Source of the DNA: Rotaria macrura | Lineage: Eukaryota; Rotifera; Eurotatoria; Philodinida; Philodinidae | Reading direction: 5' to 3' | Length of the DNA stretch: 64,000 bases | NCBI GenBank assembly: GCA_900239685.1 | Contig: OENT01000728.1 | Coordinates: forward strand, 1 to 64,000 | Part shown: in pieces, positions 36,755 through 49,908 of the stretch | How positions within the stretch are numbered: position 1 is the first letter of the stretch | How the letters are laid out: every line of letters begins with the position of its first letter | Notes under the pieces: model-generated | Seen by the model: the letters and a program-made list of their open reading frames with translations, nothing else | What the model was told of the DNA's origin: nothing | Databases searched by the model: none | Program-made: the position numbers and the translations under genes

Positions 36755-39700
36755 ATGAAAGATTGTGTAACACCGGCACCACCTCCGCCTCAATATCCCT
36801 ATTATTCGCCAACATATACCCATCATCAATACAGATCGCCAGCATGGCATCATGCACTCTCATCTCCGTCTCATCATTATGATCTACCGGTATTATCCAG
36901 ATCACCATATCGTTATACACCTACAACACATTATTATCCTTCACATATAAATGGTAGATCTCCTCAATATCAATCGAATAGGTAAGAACTAGAACAGAAC
37001 TCTATGATATAATCTGCATTCAATTATGACATTTTAAATTGTTGGTGTTGTTGTTACTTATACTTCTGATGGTGTAATCTTTGAAGAACACATGGTTGTG
37101 TAGGCGGATTTGTGAGAAGAAGATATATGTTGATGATTGTAATTGTTCTGTATACAGTACTCTCTTACTCTATGGCAATATATCCACCATTTGCGTCTAA
37201 CATGTCAGCAACTTATACACATAGATTAAATGCAAAATGTGTTAGCCTGTGTTATATTGATCTAGAAGAAGCAATAAGGCCAAACATTAATCTAATGATT
37301 GAGATTACCAAGGATGTTCCATCAGAAGGTCATCGTAAAGAGAAAGAAAACTGAACTTAAATATAATATTCAAATTGAAATCAGTCTAAAAGTGTATACT
37401 TAGGATGAGGTCATCGAATAAATTTGTACGTACATGCGCGCGCTTGTTCATTAATATTTATTTTATGACTTAATTTTCTTTTTATTATTTTAAAACTCAA
37501 TCAATGTGTATTTTACAATCGGAAATCTTGTTGATTTCTTTCGATAGTAGTTCAAAGTCTGATTTCATCATTAAAATTATAAGTGAATTGTAAACAAGAG
37601 AACCTTGAATAATTTATTAAGAAAATAAGAATGAAAATAAAAAAAGAAACTGAAGATATGAAAATAGCAATGTCTCGACATATGATCACAATAGATTCGG
37701 TCATGAATAGTCACTTAAGGAAAATTTATTTCCTTTCCTACTATCAGAATGTCGAATATCTGTTCTATGATCATGGGAATGTACCGTCTGACCAGTTTAG
37801 GCAGTTTTTTTTCTTAGTATAGATCTGGTTTTTTTTTTTTACTGTGTCAGATCTATTTATTACGCTAAATATTAGCATTAAGGAATAATTATATTGATAA
37901 GAAGAACTTTTCCTGCATGTCTCTTTTTTGCTAAAGTGATAATCCGAATCTGACTTATGTCAATAGAAAACGAAAGGAAATGTGTTGATAGATAAGAACA
38001 GATAAAAATTAAGATGCGTGACTTTTATTTGTTTTTTAATTTATTTAGTCAAATTCAATATGTTGAAGACGATGAAGATGCACGATCGGATGATGGTGAT
38101 GAATCGGATTCACCAAAACCATTTGATAAGTAATAATTTTGATTTATATCAATAAGAAGAAAAAAAAAAGAACAACATAACATTGATATATTACATCATT
38201 TAGAAAGATGTTTATCGGTGGATTATCATGGCAAACAACACCAGGTAAAGCAAATATATTTAGATTGATATTTTCATTTGAACGATGATGACTCATCGAA
38301 AAGTTTACATGAATTCACGTATTCAAGAATCTCAAAAGAAAACTTTCTACTAATAGGAAATTCTGTGACGAACATATTTTTCAACACAAACAAGTTCTTA
38401 CCGAGGGAATACATTTAGAGACTGACAAGGTTATTCTATAAAGAAAAAAAGAATCTAACTATTCAAGGTCATCAGTTCTAATTTCCGTATATATATATAT
38501 TTTTTTTTCATATGTAATTCAAAGATTCTAAATCGATAAAAAAAAAAGAAACACCAAGAAATTCTATAACGCCTTTGAGATTAAGTCTTTTTCTTTTGTT
38601 TATCTCATTAAGAAAATTTGAAAAATTATTTTACACAATTCGGTGAAGTATTAGAATGTATGATTATGAAAGATGCAATCACGAAACGATCAAGGTAAAC
38701 ATATCTTATTTGTTTATTTATTTATTTATTTGAATCATATTTCAGAGGTTTCGGTTTTATTACATTCAAAGAAGCGAATTCGGTTGATAACGTTCTAGCT
38801 AAAGAACTTCATTTGCTGGATGAAAAACAGGTATATATATAAATTATATTCTTTACACATCCGTTTGATAATGATCACTTGATGAACTCATCGTCTTAGT
38901 CATTATTTTATTATCAACTAAACTTGATAATGAATGTTTAAACATTGAACGTGTTAGAGGTAATGATAAATTTGACGATGTTTTCATCGGTGATGTTCTT
39001 CGTATTGATTTACTTGTGTAAACAAGTGAACCAATAAAGAAAATAAGAAATAATCCAAGACTAATTAACGCCAATACACAGTAATGTATAAAATGATGTT
39101 GAAATATTTCCGAACGATTATGATATGAATTACTTGCGAAAATGAAAAAAACTGTTGTTGTTAAACATGCCAATAATGTAAATAGAATAAACATAAATGC
39201 AAAGCGAGCATTGTCACTACGAATGGAAATTTCATCCCTCCAAAGACGTGAAGATCGTCTTGACATATGATAATATCAATAATTAATATGTATCAATGAG
39301 TTTTGTTTAACAACTAAATAAGATCACGTAATTAAAAATACACGAAAAGAGAGACAAAATAACTATCTAATATAGTAAAAAAAAGAAAATAGAAACTCTA
39401 TTTTCTTTTGCTTTTATTTTCCTATTGCCTTTATCATACCGCCCCATTATTAATTTTCAAAAGGACATTGAACTTCTGGTCTAGACAAGCATGTCTCTGT
39501 TAATACTCGATGTGCACACCTTATCACTTACGTTGGCGTTGAACAATAGACCTGACGAATCTTCTCGTCGTAGATAGATCTGTTTTTATTTCAATAAGAT
39601 GAGAAAGAAAAAAATAACGTTTACAAAAGAGTCGATGCAAATAACAGTGGGCCCCCCCTTTCTTTTTTTGTTTTGCTGTGCCGCTAATCCTAAGTCAATG

Positions 39701-42700
39701 CAATAAAAGAGCCAATAATTGAGATATATATATATATAGTTATTTATTTGAGCAAGATAATCATGTAGAGACAGTAAGGAAATCTGTTTGATGAATTCGA
39801 TCCAATAACAGAAAGCCATAGAACTTGACGTCCAACACAAACACAAAAACAACGGAATGCAGACAATAAAATTGACGTAAAACAAAAAAGTTTTACGAAG
39901 CTCCATGTTCCATACGTTACCAACATGACATGATCTGTACGACGTTGTATTTACGCATTTCTTTATCTTGTCTTTTCCATCACACAGATGTTCCCATAGA
40001 ATTAACTTAACTCAATATTAACATTTAATACATATCAGTTCATTTTGAAGTTTAATTGCTTGGAAATAAAACAAATATAATGCCCTGTTATTATGTTTTA
40101 AAAATTGTAATACATAAATAGGCATATTTTGTTGTTAATTGTTATTATTATTGAAGACAAGAAAAAAAAAAGAGAGAGTCATTTTTCGTTGCCCTAAAGC
40201 TATCCATAAATATATATGTATATATGCTTTTCACACATGTGAACTCAACGAATGGATGTCATTCATTTCTTGTAGTGATATCATCAAAAAACAAACAATA
40301 ATCAATTGATCAATTATCTTCTATCTAAAGAAAGAGATTAGGAAAATAAATAAATAAATATACATGTAGATATATATATATATTTCTATCGTCTTGTTTC
40401 CACATGATTAACTTTGAGAAAAAACATTCATTCGAATTCTATAATATCCTATTTAAAGCTGATTTTTAAGTTATTTATCTGACATATTGTATAAATGACA
40501 TATGATTGCACGTTTAGCTTTCATATTTAGATTGATCCCAAGCCGGCCTATCCTCGACAAAAACATCCTAAAGTAAGTGATCATTAAAGTCTCTTTTCCT
40601 TCGTTATATAGTCAATGCATGTACGCAGAATTATGACAGTTGTTATGCTCATTGCATGTTAGTCTCGTTGTTAGACGAGTAAGAAAATACGCGACTATTA
40701 TTCATAGGAATTGATCCTATAGGCTACTAAAGAAATGACAGCAATAGTAGATCATTTGCGATAGCGTGCATGTGCATCCGGTCCCTTTCTCTCTTTCTCG
40801 GATGTTCACAAGATGATGACTAAAGGACATTCAACTTTGCATGAGCTAAGAGAGGGGGAGAGAGAGAGAGCGAGTATGTGTATGTGTGTGCAAGTAAGTT
40901 AAAGAAGAAAAGAGAAAATTGAAGGGAAAAAAAAAAGAGAAAACAAACATAGTCGTCTTCATCATCGTTTTCCGTTGTAATACATCTAGGAAAAAAAAAA
41001 AAGATCTTTAAATGTAATCAACAAAAAGAGCGAGGACGAGAAAAAGAAGAAGAAAAAAACGGCATTCACTTCGTTCTACGCATGATTATTCTTTATCGAT
41101 GACAACGAGATAGAAAGAATTGATGGCTAACAAAGATACAGTCAAGATCTAACTATCTATTCTCAAGTGACGAAATCCGTTTGATTTATTTTGCTTTCTT
41201 ACATTTAACACTATTCTTTTCAATCTGACTAATCGTCATTTCGCATATCTATCTCATACGATGAACAACGGAAACAATCGTACATTAGTTTTACTTGACA
41301 ATGTAGCTGCTCAAGATCTTCTTAGTAAAGCCAAGGTATGAATAATTGTTTTCTCTGTTAAATAACGTTTCTCGTAATACTAGTCATATTGAATGATTAT
41401 CCTTATCATAAAGAATACTCAATCGTTTGTTGATGTTCGATTTCTTTCCACACCGTCGGCAGTAATAGCAGAGAAGAGGAAAAAAAGCAAGCGGTCGGTG
41501 GTATATGCAATAGTGAGGAAGGGGAGAGAAAGAGAGAAAATGAGACCGATTTAATTGAAGGATTGATTGCACCAGTACATAACAATACATTCCTTCACAT
41601 TCTATCAACAATTTACACCGAACAGAACATGTAACAGCCGTCTAGTAGATAACTGATTGTTTCTTCGGTTATTTTTCTTATTGTTATAAATATGAATAAC
41701 AGGTGATCATTTGATTATCTGACGTTACAAAACGAACGATTTCTTTTTCTCTTCCTTATTTGAAAGAACTCTATTTACATGTGATAACCTTTAACCGTCA
41801 ATGGGCAATGGTCGATAGATGAACGGTATTTTTTTTTCAATACGTACTAAGAAAGAAAGAAAAGAGATGAAAGTGCAATTTACATTATTGACAACGAACT
41901 CTTTTCTCACAAGCGGCGTTCTTTTGTTTCCCTGACCTGTAAAGGCCTCCAACCATCCATCATTCTCTTGTTCAGTTCAGTTAGACGAACGCGTCACTAT
42001 TCGTTCTTTCAGTCACTAGCAACACCATCAACATGATCATTGTCCATCTTATGGGTCTTTCTTTCTCCGTTCTCATTTTTTTTTCTCTCTATTGTCGTTG
42101 CCGTCGTCTTCTCGGCTCGTTTGACTCTACAATTCTGAAATTTCATAGGGTGATGTGCTGTCGATAGCAAGTATATAGGCAAGAGAGCAACAAGTAGTGT
42201 GTGCGCATATACGAGAGAGAATTTCAAACTCTTTCTCCTCTCACTATTCTTCGTTCGAGAGAGAAAAAAAAACAAGAAGAAAAAAGAAAGGGTGAGAGAG
42301 AGAGAGAGAGAAGATAGATTTCGTTCTTCTCCATCCAACCCACTCATTCTTTCGCACGAATGTACACATATATCGAAACGTACAGTGTACATGCAATATA
42401 CACTTAGATTCATATACAATAATTGATTACCGCGTCCTATGATGGCTACATACATTCTTTTGGATCCAAATGATATTGTTCAACAACAACAAGCCATGGC
42501 AGCAGTCGCTGCTGTTAATAATACGACGCATAATAATAATCTTCTAACTAATACTATTCCTAGTTCAAATATTTTAAACAAAAGTTCGTCATCAAACGAT
42601 GTAAGTTTCTTTTTTTCCTATGCCTCTTATTTGTTGACCGATTGAAATGACTTTTATCTTTACCGTATATATATGTATATGTGTATATACATACACATTC

Positions 42701-45401
42701 ATCACATGTCTATTTAACTAACCTTCATGTGATTGCACATATCATGTACACATAGAAATAGTATTGAACCTTTTCTTTCTTTGTCTATTTTGCTTTAATC
42801 CATCATCATCTTTGTTTATGTGTATTGAACTCTATATCGTCGGGTGGAAAGTCATCTCTCGCATTTTTTTCTTCTTCTTACTTGGATTTACGTCACAAAG
42901 GTCATCACTAGCGGGTGTAATTTGAATATGAAATGAGAATGGAAAAGAAAAAAAGACTTCGATCGTATAATCAAATGAGTACGAAGAGTATAAGTATGCA
43001 TTCGTACATGTATGTATACGAGAATGAGACAGACAAAGAGGGAGAGAATAAACTATTCGTCGCGATTACCAATCGATCAGTAATACTGAGTGAAATTTAG
43101 ATTCAGTCTATGTCATATCCTTTTTTTTTCTCTCTTTACTCCCTAATTAAACATAAAATGATAATGTCCAGAAGAGCTAATAGAAGAAATTTCTTTTCAC
43201 TTGTTCGTTCGTACAGCGCTGCCTGTGCGCTCCTTCAAGAATACAATTAGACTTGAGTAGTTCTCTTTCTTTCAGCTTTATATATATATATAAATAGAGA
43301 GAGAGAGAGAGAAATAGATAGATCATAATCATCGTCGTTGTTGAGAACGACAAGGTTCATTAGATCGACTATGCAACAGATTGATTTTTCGGCAAATGAA
43401 TAATGAGCTTTGCTTGTCTCACGAGATACCTTATGTACACACATATGTCAAAGCTAGGTGATCTACTCAAGGGAAACCATAGAAAAACCGGAACTTAGCA
43501 ATGATAATAAAGAGACACTTACATACATGTGAGATCTCTAAATCCGCAAATAAATAGAGTGCGCGTGCGGCGCGCATGTATAAATGTAATCATCATTTTT
43601 TTTCTTCTTCTTCGTTCTCGTTCTCGTTCTCTTCTTTAATATATCACATTTTGTCTTGTTAAGATGGTGACACGAACAAAGAAGATCTTTGTTGGAGGAT
43701 TATCAGCTAATACAACTGTTGAAGATGTTAAAAAATATTTTGAACAATATGGAAAAGTAGAAGATGCTATGTTAATGATCGATAAACAAACAGCACGTCA
43801 TCGAGGTTTGTATTAATAGAATCTTCTCGTCTATTAATTATATTAAAAATAAAAAATAAATTTCTAATTAGGTTTTGGTTTTGTCACTTGGGAATCTGAA
43901 GATGTTGTTGATAAAGTATGTGCCATTCATTTTCACGAAATCAATAATAAGATGGTAAATATTTCATTGAATTAAATCTGATATAAATATTCTGTTAAAT
44001 TGACATAGGTTGAATGTAAAAAAGCTCAACCAAAAGAAGTTATGTATGCTCAACAGATGGCTAAAGGAAAGGCAGCTTTACAACGTGGTGCCTATGGTGA
44101 TATACTCAGTAAATAAATAAATTCTTTCTTTTTTTTTCTTTGTTTTTAATGGTTTGATTTCATTTTTATATAATTAGGTGCGTATGTATATGGTTTAAAT
44201 CGTAGTATTCCAACGACTTATGCAGCACCGATCTATCCATTTTCACCTGGTATGTTGAACTATTTGTAATTGTTTTTACGAAAAACAAAAGAATCCAATA
44301 TTTTCAGCAACATCATGAATGTAAAAAAGGAAATATCATAATCCGTATGTGTTTTATTTCTATTAGTAGATTATGAGCGCATAGAAGATAGGATAGAAAA
44401 GTAAACAAGATTATTTATATATATATATACATATCTAGTATCGTAGTTCGTGATATGTTAGGTACACGTTTTTTTTTTATTGTTCTCTTGAAAAAAAAAA
44501 GTATCTCTAGTTTACATATATATAAATATGTTTGTTGTTTTTTTTTTCTTATGTACGCACTATATTTATTGTAGACGGAATGTCCTCTACTGATGGTGAG
44601 AGTGTGCTCTAGAAACAAAATGACACATAGAGCTTGTATTAGACTATTATTATTATTATTATTCATACACATTTTGATTATTTCATTAGACAAAATAATG
44701 ATCAATATAGAAAAACAAAAACACAGATCAAAAATTCAGCAGTAAATCAGTTCGAACAATAACAACAAGTATAATCTACTGCTGATTTTCTTTGACTTGT
44801 GTAGAAAAATTATCTTCTTTTCCTTTGACCCTTCTGAAAAAAAAAAAGAACAACTACTATTGAATTATAGATATCATTGACAGAAACGTTTTTCTTTCTG
44901 TCTGTTTCTATATACATATATATTTATATATTCAATTGAAATATTCATTAAAACTTTTATTTTATTTCTCCATTCAAATAGGTTTACAATCAGCACAGAT
45001 AAGTTATATTCCGGCTGCTGTTGGTCTACAAACACCAACATTAACACCAGGTGGTGAACAACGGTATTTTGAATATCCACTAACACCACAGGGAATTCCT
45101 ACTGGTGCAGGTCCACTTGGTCGAGATTCATTATTACAACGAAGTAAGATTTAGGTTTATTTTTTAATAGTATCAATCAATCGTATTGTCTCCTCTAGGC
45201 GGTAACGGCATTGATTTCTTTCAAACAGATCCACTTACAGCACAATACTTACAAACAACAAGTTCATCACCCGGCTTACCTATTGCGGTAAATATGACAT
45301 GCAACAAAAGTTTTTCTTTTTTCTATTCAAACAAATTATATATTAATTTCTAGACTTCCCTATTAACATCACCCTATGCAAATGGATTTCATGGTCATTA
45401 A
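36755..45401 (+). CDS. msi: Musashi-type RNA-binding protein, two RRMs
   Basis: Thirteen exons join without a phase error into 417 residues: 36755-36981, 38049-38129, 38204-38244, 38613-38694, 38746-38830, 40531-40572, 43664-43805, 43872-43954, 44009-44108, 44178-44249, 44982-45143, 45199-45287 and 45354-45401. A Pro/Tyr/His-rich N-terminus (1-75) and an acidic patch ([18 protein letters not shown]) precede RRM1, with RNP2 MFIGGLSW at 105-112 and RNP1 RGFGFITF at 144-151. The linker [14 protein letters not shown] (173-186) is the Musashi hallmark. RRM2 has RNP2 IFVGGL at 194-199 and RNP1 RGFGFVTW at 233-240, then [12 protein letters not shown]. The C-terminal third is rich in Ala, Pro, Thr and Gly and ends PYANGFHGH, like the ending of vertebrate Musashi. 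Musashi binds UAG-containing 3' UTR elements and controls translation in stem and neural cells. Introns 5 (1.7 kb) and 6 (3.1 kb) are long for this genome. Confidence 0.97.
38853..39266 (-). CDS. Two-TM protein nested antisense in Musashi intron 5
   Basis: An intron-free frame of 137 residues runs opposite to Musashi inside its 1.7-kb intron 5. The N-terminus is charged ([20 protein letters not shown]), then come membrane segment 1 (about 23-45, [20 protein letters not shown]), a short loop with an Asn-x-Ser site (NRSEIFQHH), membrane segment 2 (about 61-85, [20 protein letters not shown]) and a Ser/Thr/Met-rich tail. The composition and single clean Met start support a real gene; no family is recognised. 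Its stop is only 22 bases from the Musashi exon-5 donor, so its 3' untranslated region must run antisense across the exon coding RRM1 RNP1. That could produce overlapping transcripts, which is an inference. Confidence 0.6.
   Translation of the reverse strand: MSRRSSRLWRDEISIRSDNARFAFMFILFTLLACLTTTVFFIFASNSYHNRSEIFQHHFIHYCVLALISLGLFLIFFIGSLVYTSKSIRRTSPMKTSSNLSLPLTRSMFKHSLSSLVDNKIMTKTMSSSSDHYQTDV
41261..41335 (+). CDS. Candidate alternative first exon of Musashi (a)
   Basis: ATG AAC AAC begins 25 open codons ([20 protein letters not shown]...) that stop exactly at a GTATGA donor in phase 0. The next acceptor at 43663 opens Musashi exon 7 in phase 0. No acceptor-like AG with a pyrimidine tract sits directly before the ATG, so it behaves as a first exon. 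Use would give a protein lacking the N-terminal domain and RRM1. Confidence 0.5.
42439..42600 (+). CDS. Candidate alternative first exon of Musashi (b)
   Basis: Tandem ATGs begin 54 codons ([20 protein letters not shown], then Ala/Asn/Ser-rich low complexity) ending at a strong GTAAGT donor in phase 0, compatible with the acceptor at 43663. It shares a T-x-[VI]-L-L-D start with the candidate exon at 41261, which hints that the two arose by duplication. It would also give an RRM2-only form. Confidence 0.6.
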
Positions 45402-48400
45402 ATCGGTAAAAAGAAACAGCTGATGATCGTGTAAATTCAAAATCTTTCATTCGTTTTTTATTTTTCTTCTTTCTATTCTCATTTCATTTTTAGACATCAA
45501 ATCAAGTCGACTGTATATTGTGTTTTTGTTTTTTTTGCATGCCTATTACTATTGCTACTGCTAATACTACTCATCCCACCATTTCATGTGTATTATCATC
45601 TGATTACAGTGCAAAGCCCTGTTTTGAAAAAAAAGAATCATCGAATTTGTCCATGTTGAAACGCTTTTTTTTTCGACATTCCTTTGTCTTCCTCTATTTA
45701 CATCGTACACCATACAAAACACATGCTTGATTATTACATATTATTTTTTATCTATTTGTTTTCTACACACAAACATCTTTTTGTCGGCATACATATTCTT
45801 GTTGTTTTGTTTATTTCGGACTTACATGTTTTCTTTTTTTTGTTTTTGTTCTGTTTCATGGATGTCCCTCTTTTCTTTTTTTTTGAAAATAAGAAAAAAA
45901 AAACAGCAAAGAGAACGAACCGACGATATTTTCATGTTTGTTTTTTCGTCTATCTCTGCCGATGTGATACTGTGTATGATTAGAAACATAGATTAGCAAA
46001 GGTAGAGTTTGTGGTTAGAGAAAAATAAATAAGTTTATAGGCAAGACAAGTACTGTTTTTTTTTTCTTTTTCTATCATGTAATTTTGTTTTTCTTTCTTT
46101 TTGTTTTGCACTGATCATGATGGTTATTCGATTATTTTGATTTTGTTTTTCTCAACCGGTTTATCTCACTATTCTTTACTCTTTGCTTAAAAAATTGAAT
46201 TGTCTGCAAATAGTGTGTGACTGCTTCCTTTTCTTTCTCTCTCTTTCTTTTTGTCGCAGTTTCTCTCTCTCTCTCTCTCTTTTGCCGTTGTCATTTTTTT
46301 TTGTCTATCACTTCTCCGCGCATTGAAGAATAAAAACGAGATCTCTGTTCAATCAAGCACAATTTCATGATCTACGAAAGATAACCATTCTGTCAAGTTG
46401 AATTATTGATTTACATCGCTTAAAGAATAATTAATTCATTGGATTTGCGTGTTGAAATAGTTTAAAACGGAAATTTACTTTCAAAAATAGGTCAAGCTGA
46501 TAATTGATAGCAAAATTGTGAAAGAGACTTTTTCAAGCATGATGTCTTCAATAGAATTTTCATGACTTTTCTACAAGTGCTAAAAATATGTTTCAATTCG
46601 AAATTTCATATTGATGATGTTCGTTTTCAACTGGAGAATGGCAAAATGATTGAAATTTTCGAAAATCGACTCATAACAATCGTAAATTAATTAGAACCGT
46701 CAATAAAACAAAATCGTGTAATTCAATCTAATTTATACTCAAGTATCTATGTGAAGATCTGTCATCTGAATTATTTACTGCCGAACGTCTAACACTCAGA
46801 CAATTGAAAATCAAGAAAAATATCTTGTCCGTTCGAAATTCGATTTTCTTGGAAATACACATAGAAGCTGACCGTGCGTCGTACATCTTTTAAAGTTCGT
46901 GAAAACATCAAGAGGTTATGATTAGTATATGGCAGCATGATTAAGATTTTTAGTGTTGAATATTTTTCTTCTTTTTGTTTTTGACTAATGGAATATTTCG
47001 CAAGAAGAAAAACAAAAATAACAGAATGGTTTGATTGTTGAATACAAAAAAAGAAAAAAGAAAAACTTGTTGTGATGAAGACAATTTTATGTTAGTGTTT
47101 TCTTATGACAAGATAAATTAATCATGTTTTTAACAAAGAAAAAAAGTGTCAGATATTGATAAGCTTCTTGTAGTAATCATATGATGGATATATGTTGAAG
47201 AGATAATTCTGTCTCAATCGATTTTCTTCGAATGACGTTGAAGATATTATCAAGTCAATTATTGTTATTCTCGATTAGAGAGAAACTTCGTTCGAAATCA
47301 AATTGTTTTGTCAATATGAACAAAGATTAGAGAAGACAGACAAGTTGATGAGTTGTGTATTGCAATTGAAATATGGCAAAAGATGAAAAAAAAAGAGACC
47401 AAAATTTCTTTGTCAGAGCCTTTCTTGACTTTAACTTGTCTAGGTCAGAGAGAATAAGAAGTTAAAGAATAACAACTGATGAGATGAAATCTTTTCCTCG
47501 ATTGGTTAATCTATAATATGAAACCAGAGAAAATCAACAAGGATTCTTTAGTCAAGTTCATATCGGTTATAGATATATAAGTCATAAATAATCATGCACA
47601 TGTACAACACATCGGATGGCATTATAAAATAATACTTATTTAATTTCTATTAATGATAGTCATATAAAATTTTCTTTGAAAAGAAAAGATAAACAATAGT
47701 GTAATTAAAATGAGAAAAAATAAATAAACAAAAATACTAGTAGCATGAAAAAGCACAGACAACGCAAAAGTTAGAATAACATACATAGATGTAATGACAT
47801 GAGGCTCCCTCTGGACCAACAGGACATCGTTTCTAAAGTCTAACATTACTCATCGCATCCAATATTATTAATCTTGAACAGACCTTCTTTACTCTTGTGC
47901 ATCAGATAATTGAATTGTTTACATTGTTCTATTGCCTGTTGCTCAAGGCGACCTTTTCATTTACTAACTACATAGGAGATGAGGGTTGTAGACGTCAATC
48001 AGTACCAAACAATACAGTATTTACATACATATATATATATATATATTATTTATGTGTATACGAATTGATTTTAGTCAGCGTGAACGATATATTACTGTGT
48101 ATTACGATCAACAAAAACAATCACTATCTCATAATTACATAATTCTAACCAATTGATATGCTTGGGTGTGTGGTATACAGGTTTATAGATGAGATGATAA
48201 ATGTAAAAGAGTAAAGGAATGAAGATATGAGCATAAAGTTGATGATTGTACAAGTAACATAGTTGACTGTTCAGTTTAAAACTAGTTATCTCATTTTCAA
48301 GGGAATCAAGCTAGAAAACAGAAGATTACAATCTATTTTTAGCTCATGAAAGAGATGTCTAATATAGATTATGTTTTGTTCTATCTAACTCATCTAAATA

Positions 48401-49908
48401 TAATTAGAATAGCATTCATAATGTATTGTAGTCAATACATGTTTTCTATACTTTTGACTTTCATTTTGTCATGTGATAGTGCAATCAATAGATGCTATTT
48501 TCTGTCCAAGATACGTATGTTCGAGTATTTCCATATAAACAAAAGATCGTTATAACAAGTCGTAAATCGTAGTTCGACCACGGAACTGTCTTTCGCAGCT
48601 TAATCGATTACTGGTCGGAGGATGTTTATTATATATATATATATTTCTTTGAGATTAACTTCATTGGAAACGTTTCTATTCGATAGATACATTGATAATC
48701 CAGTAGTTGGACGCGAAATCATATAGTTAGATGAAATATGTATTTGATTCTCGATTATTAGTAATGAGTATATAATCTCAACGTATTATCCGAGACGTTG
48801 TGTATTAATTATGATAACTAGTATCTTCAAAATAGATTACTACATATAATGAAGCTATGTTATGTTAATCGATTGAATATGAAAAGAAAATAGGACGAGT
48901 AAGTAACTCGCACAATGAACTATGTACATCATAGTATTATATTATAGATGATATTGATTGTACAGATAAATTATTTTTTCAGTCAATATATATATATATT
49001 TTAAAATGAGTTTCAATAGAAAACTTCTATACGTAATATGTGTATTTTGAATAGCAACTAATTTTATGACCGAATAGGATTATATATGACAGTCGTTTAG
49101 GATGGTGCTATTTCGATTTTGACAATTTAGTCAAGCGTCAATGTCATCATTACAACTTCGTCAATCATTATAACTTCAACACGACATATGCACTACATAC
49201 ATGTCAATTATTGCCATGAGACAATCTCCATATGGCTGAAAAAATAATTAGACGTAGGATTACTGTTCTACATATGTTTTATCTTTTGCTCAAAAACAGA
49301 AATGTGTTCTTGATGATATCAGTATGTACATCAAGCTTATTTCTCGGTTAACTAAACGTTAAGAATAATAAATATTAACTCAAGAAAAACGATAAGACGA
49401 ACAAGAAAACAAAACACAAGTGAAAAGTTTGGAAATCGAGTTTCGAAATAATCACTGATCATATTTATAAACAAATATTACAGTCTCCTAGGAAGTATTC
49501 ATCTGATATATTCTTATACGAAGTCGAAATTGTTGATAGAATTTTTACTTTACATGTATGATGATTTGACTATGATTTTCGTACGTTTCTTTTTCTTGTT
49601 CGAAATAGTCTGACTTAAATTATTAACAAGATGTAAATAAATTAAGCACGTAGCTAAATTTTCATATCAAGAAAAGAAACATACGAAAATCATAGTCAAC
49701 TCATCATACATGTAAAGTAAAAATTCTATCAACAATTTCATAGTTTGATAAAATTATGCAGCAAACGAAACTTGTAACTCTATAATATAAAAATTTCTTT
49801 GGTTATTTAAACAACTAATAGAATAGTAATTTTATAGCGACCTCATAACGTAAAAAATATATATCTTCAACGAACTATGTTCAGTTCAATCGTTACAATT
49901 TATTTAAA
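45402..49908. other. Musashi 3' region and long gene-free stretch
   Basis: The first 900 bases are T-rich and probably include the Musashi 3' untranslated region; AATAAA occurs near 46024 and 46329. Open frames at 45518-45996 are low-complexity shadows. The rest is AT-rich with no gene. A TATA-rich microsatellite lies at about 48027-48047. The hairpin at 49526-49739 is annotated separately. Confidence 0.5.
49526..49739. repeat. Long near-perfect hairpin, about 72-bp arms
   Basis: The left arm (49526-49598, starting GAAATTGTTGATAGAATTTT) is almost exactly the reverse complement of the right arm (49668-49739, ending TTCTATCAACAATTTC). I count only a few mismatches or indels. The loop is about 69 bases. 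No protein is encoded. It could be a miniature foldback transposon or a transcribed hairpin able to make small RNAs; no target duplication was recognised at the edges. Confidence 0.8.

Noticed and set aside
37127-37354. Plus-strand frame in Musashi intron 1 with a signal-peptide-like start ([17 protein letters not shown])
   Set aside because: It is short, has no family match or splice partners, and the hydrophobic start can arise by chance in AT-rich DNA.
42009-42455. 148-codon minus-strand frame
   Set aside because: It is dominated by low-complexity Ser/Leu/Phe runs made by GA/TC repeats and overlaps the candidate alternative exon on the other strand.
45518-45996. Three overlapping plus-strand frames after Musashi
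   Set aside because: They are Phe/Leu-rich translations of the T-rich 3' untranslated region.
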